Assembly: GCF_047495875.1 (NCBI RefSeq) | Contig: NC_092480.1 | Coordinates: 930,001 to 994,000, forward strand | Direction: 5' to 3' | Length of the DNA: 64,000 nt | Source: Pithys albifrons albifrons | Taxonomy: Eukaryota; Chordata; Aves; Passeriformes; Thamnophilidae | Part shown: positions 63,284 to 64,000 of the stretch, one piece after another | Position numbering within the stretch: the first letter of the stretch is position 1 | Layout of the letters: each line of letters opens with the position of its first letter | The notes under the pieces: generated by a model | Told to the model about the DNA's origin: nothing | What the model saw: only the letters and a program-made list of their open reading frames with translations | The model's database searches: none | Position numbers and translations under genes: made by a program

Positions 63284-63619
63284 TTACCTTACAAATGATA
63301 AATAATTTGTTTAAAAAGTCATTTCAAGTGTGTTTTACTTCATGTTCCAATATTAAAATACCTTTCCCTTCTCCCCCCTTACGTGATCGATACAAAAATA
63401 ATTGACCAAATTATTTTTTTTCTGTCAAAAATTCCTGTATTTTGGGCAAAAAGGCACATTGTGAAGGCTTTTCACCAGGAGGCACAGGGGCTCCCATAGA
63501 CCCCAGGAGCTTCTCTCCACTCCCTGCTTGAGTGGAAGAGGACACAGGACCAGGCAGCACTGCTAACAGTGCTTTTGTCTGATCCCTCCAGGTACATGGC
63601 AGGGCCAAGGTCAGCTTCA

Positions 63620-63735
63620 GTGTCATCCCTGTTTAACATACGGGGGAAATCAAGGCACAGCAAAGCAGTACAATTATTTAAGAGCTTCTTGTGAACAGCT
63701 GGCAGAGTAGGACATAAAACTGGACAGAGCTGTAG
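63620..63735 (+). mobile_element. Possible MIR-type SINE relic
   Basis: GTTTAACATACGGGGGAAAT, CAAGGCACAGCAAAGCAGT and GAACAGCTGGCAGAGTAGGA follow the MIR order with many substitutions. It is weaker than the copy at 3515-3690. Confidence 0.35.
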
Positions 63736-64000
63736 AATGTTGTCTTCTTCAAAACAGCGTGAACCCACCTGGGATCATCCTCTCCCCTTGCAAGCACAGT
63801 GTTAGGATGGTAGTCACAAGTCTTTGATGTTTCTTTCTTAGTGGAAGAGTCACAAGACCAGCACAAAAGTTGGACCTTCACTAGTCTAAACAGGAGTTAA
63901 TTAAAGCTCTAATTATCAGCCCTTTAGGGGCACAAGTCACTGCTGGGATATATCCCCCCATTATATCTTCTGGCCACAGGAAGGATACACAGCCAGTCAG

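Overview
The window is vertebrate nuclear DNA, most likely from a bird. The evidence is several truncated CR1-type LINE ends (some with the ATTCTATG-type 3' tail), short introns, GC-rich minisatellites, and the gene pair POU2F3-TLCD5, which is adjacent and in the same orientation in human 11q23.3 and, as I recall, sits on a microchromosome in chicken. All recognisable protein-coding genes lie on the minus strand, so transcription runs right to left.

Right to left: 63.3-64.0 kb may be the 3' end of an upstream gene (OAF by human synteny; weak). POU2F3 (Oct-11/Skn-1a, a POU-homeodomain transcription factor) covers 59419 to 16947 in 13 coding exons whose reading phases all join, giving 428 residues. 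About 16.9-15.3 kb is probably its 3' UTR. At 13.4-11.5 kb is an intact TLCD5-like gene (TLC-domain membrane protein, 244 residues, two coding exons). At 7.5-4.1 kb is a second intact TLCD5 gene (245 residues) with the same intron position and phase, so this is a tandem duplicate pair. From 4.07 kb to the left edge I see only a likely long 3' UTR, an old MIR-type SINE and unannotated DNA; ARHGEF12 would be expected further left by human synteny.

The introns and spacers are rich in tandem repeats: at least fourteen arrays with units from 5 to about 63 bp, plus an 800-bp A/T-rich array at 40.2-41.05 kb. Two arrays lie just upstream of the CpG-rich promoters of the two TLCD5 copies. One 50-bp array of nine copies abuts the 3' splice site of POU2F3 exon 4 and carries no AG dinucleotide on the transcribed strand for about 480 nt. 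Long open frames inside the arrays result from unit lengths and skewed composition and are not genes.

The possible regulatory signals that stand out are octamer (ATGCAAAT) sites, the motif that POU2F3 itself binds. A spaced inverted pair lies about 260 bp upstream of the POU2F3 start codon, two exact sites plus a near-match lie in intron 1, and one lies beside an RFX-type palindrome in intron 2. These suggest, but do not prove, autoregulation. I found no RNA genes, CRISPR arrays, intact transposons or viral genes.
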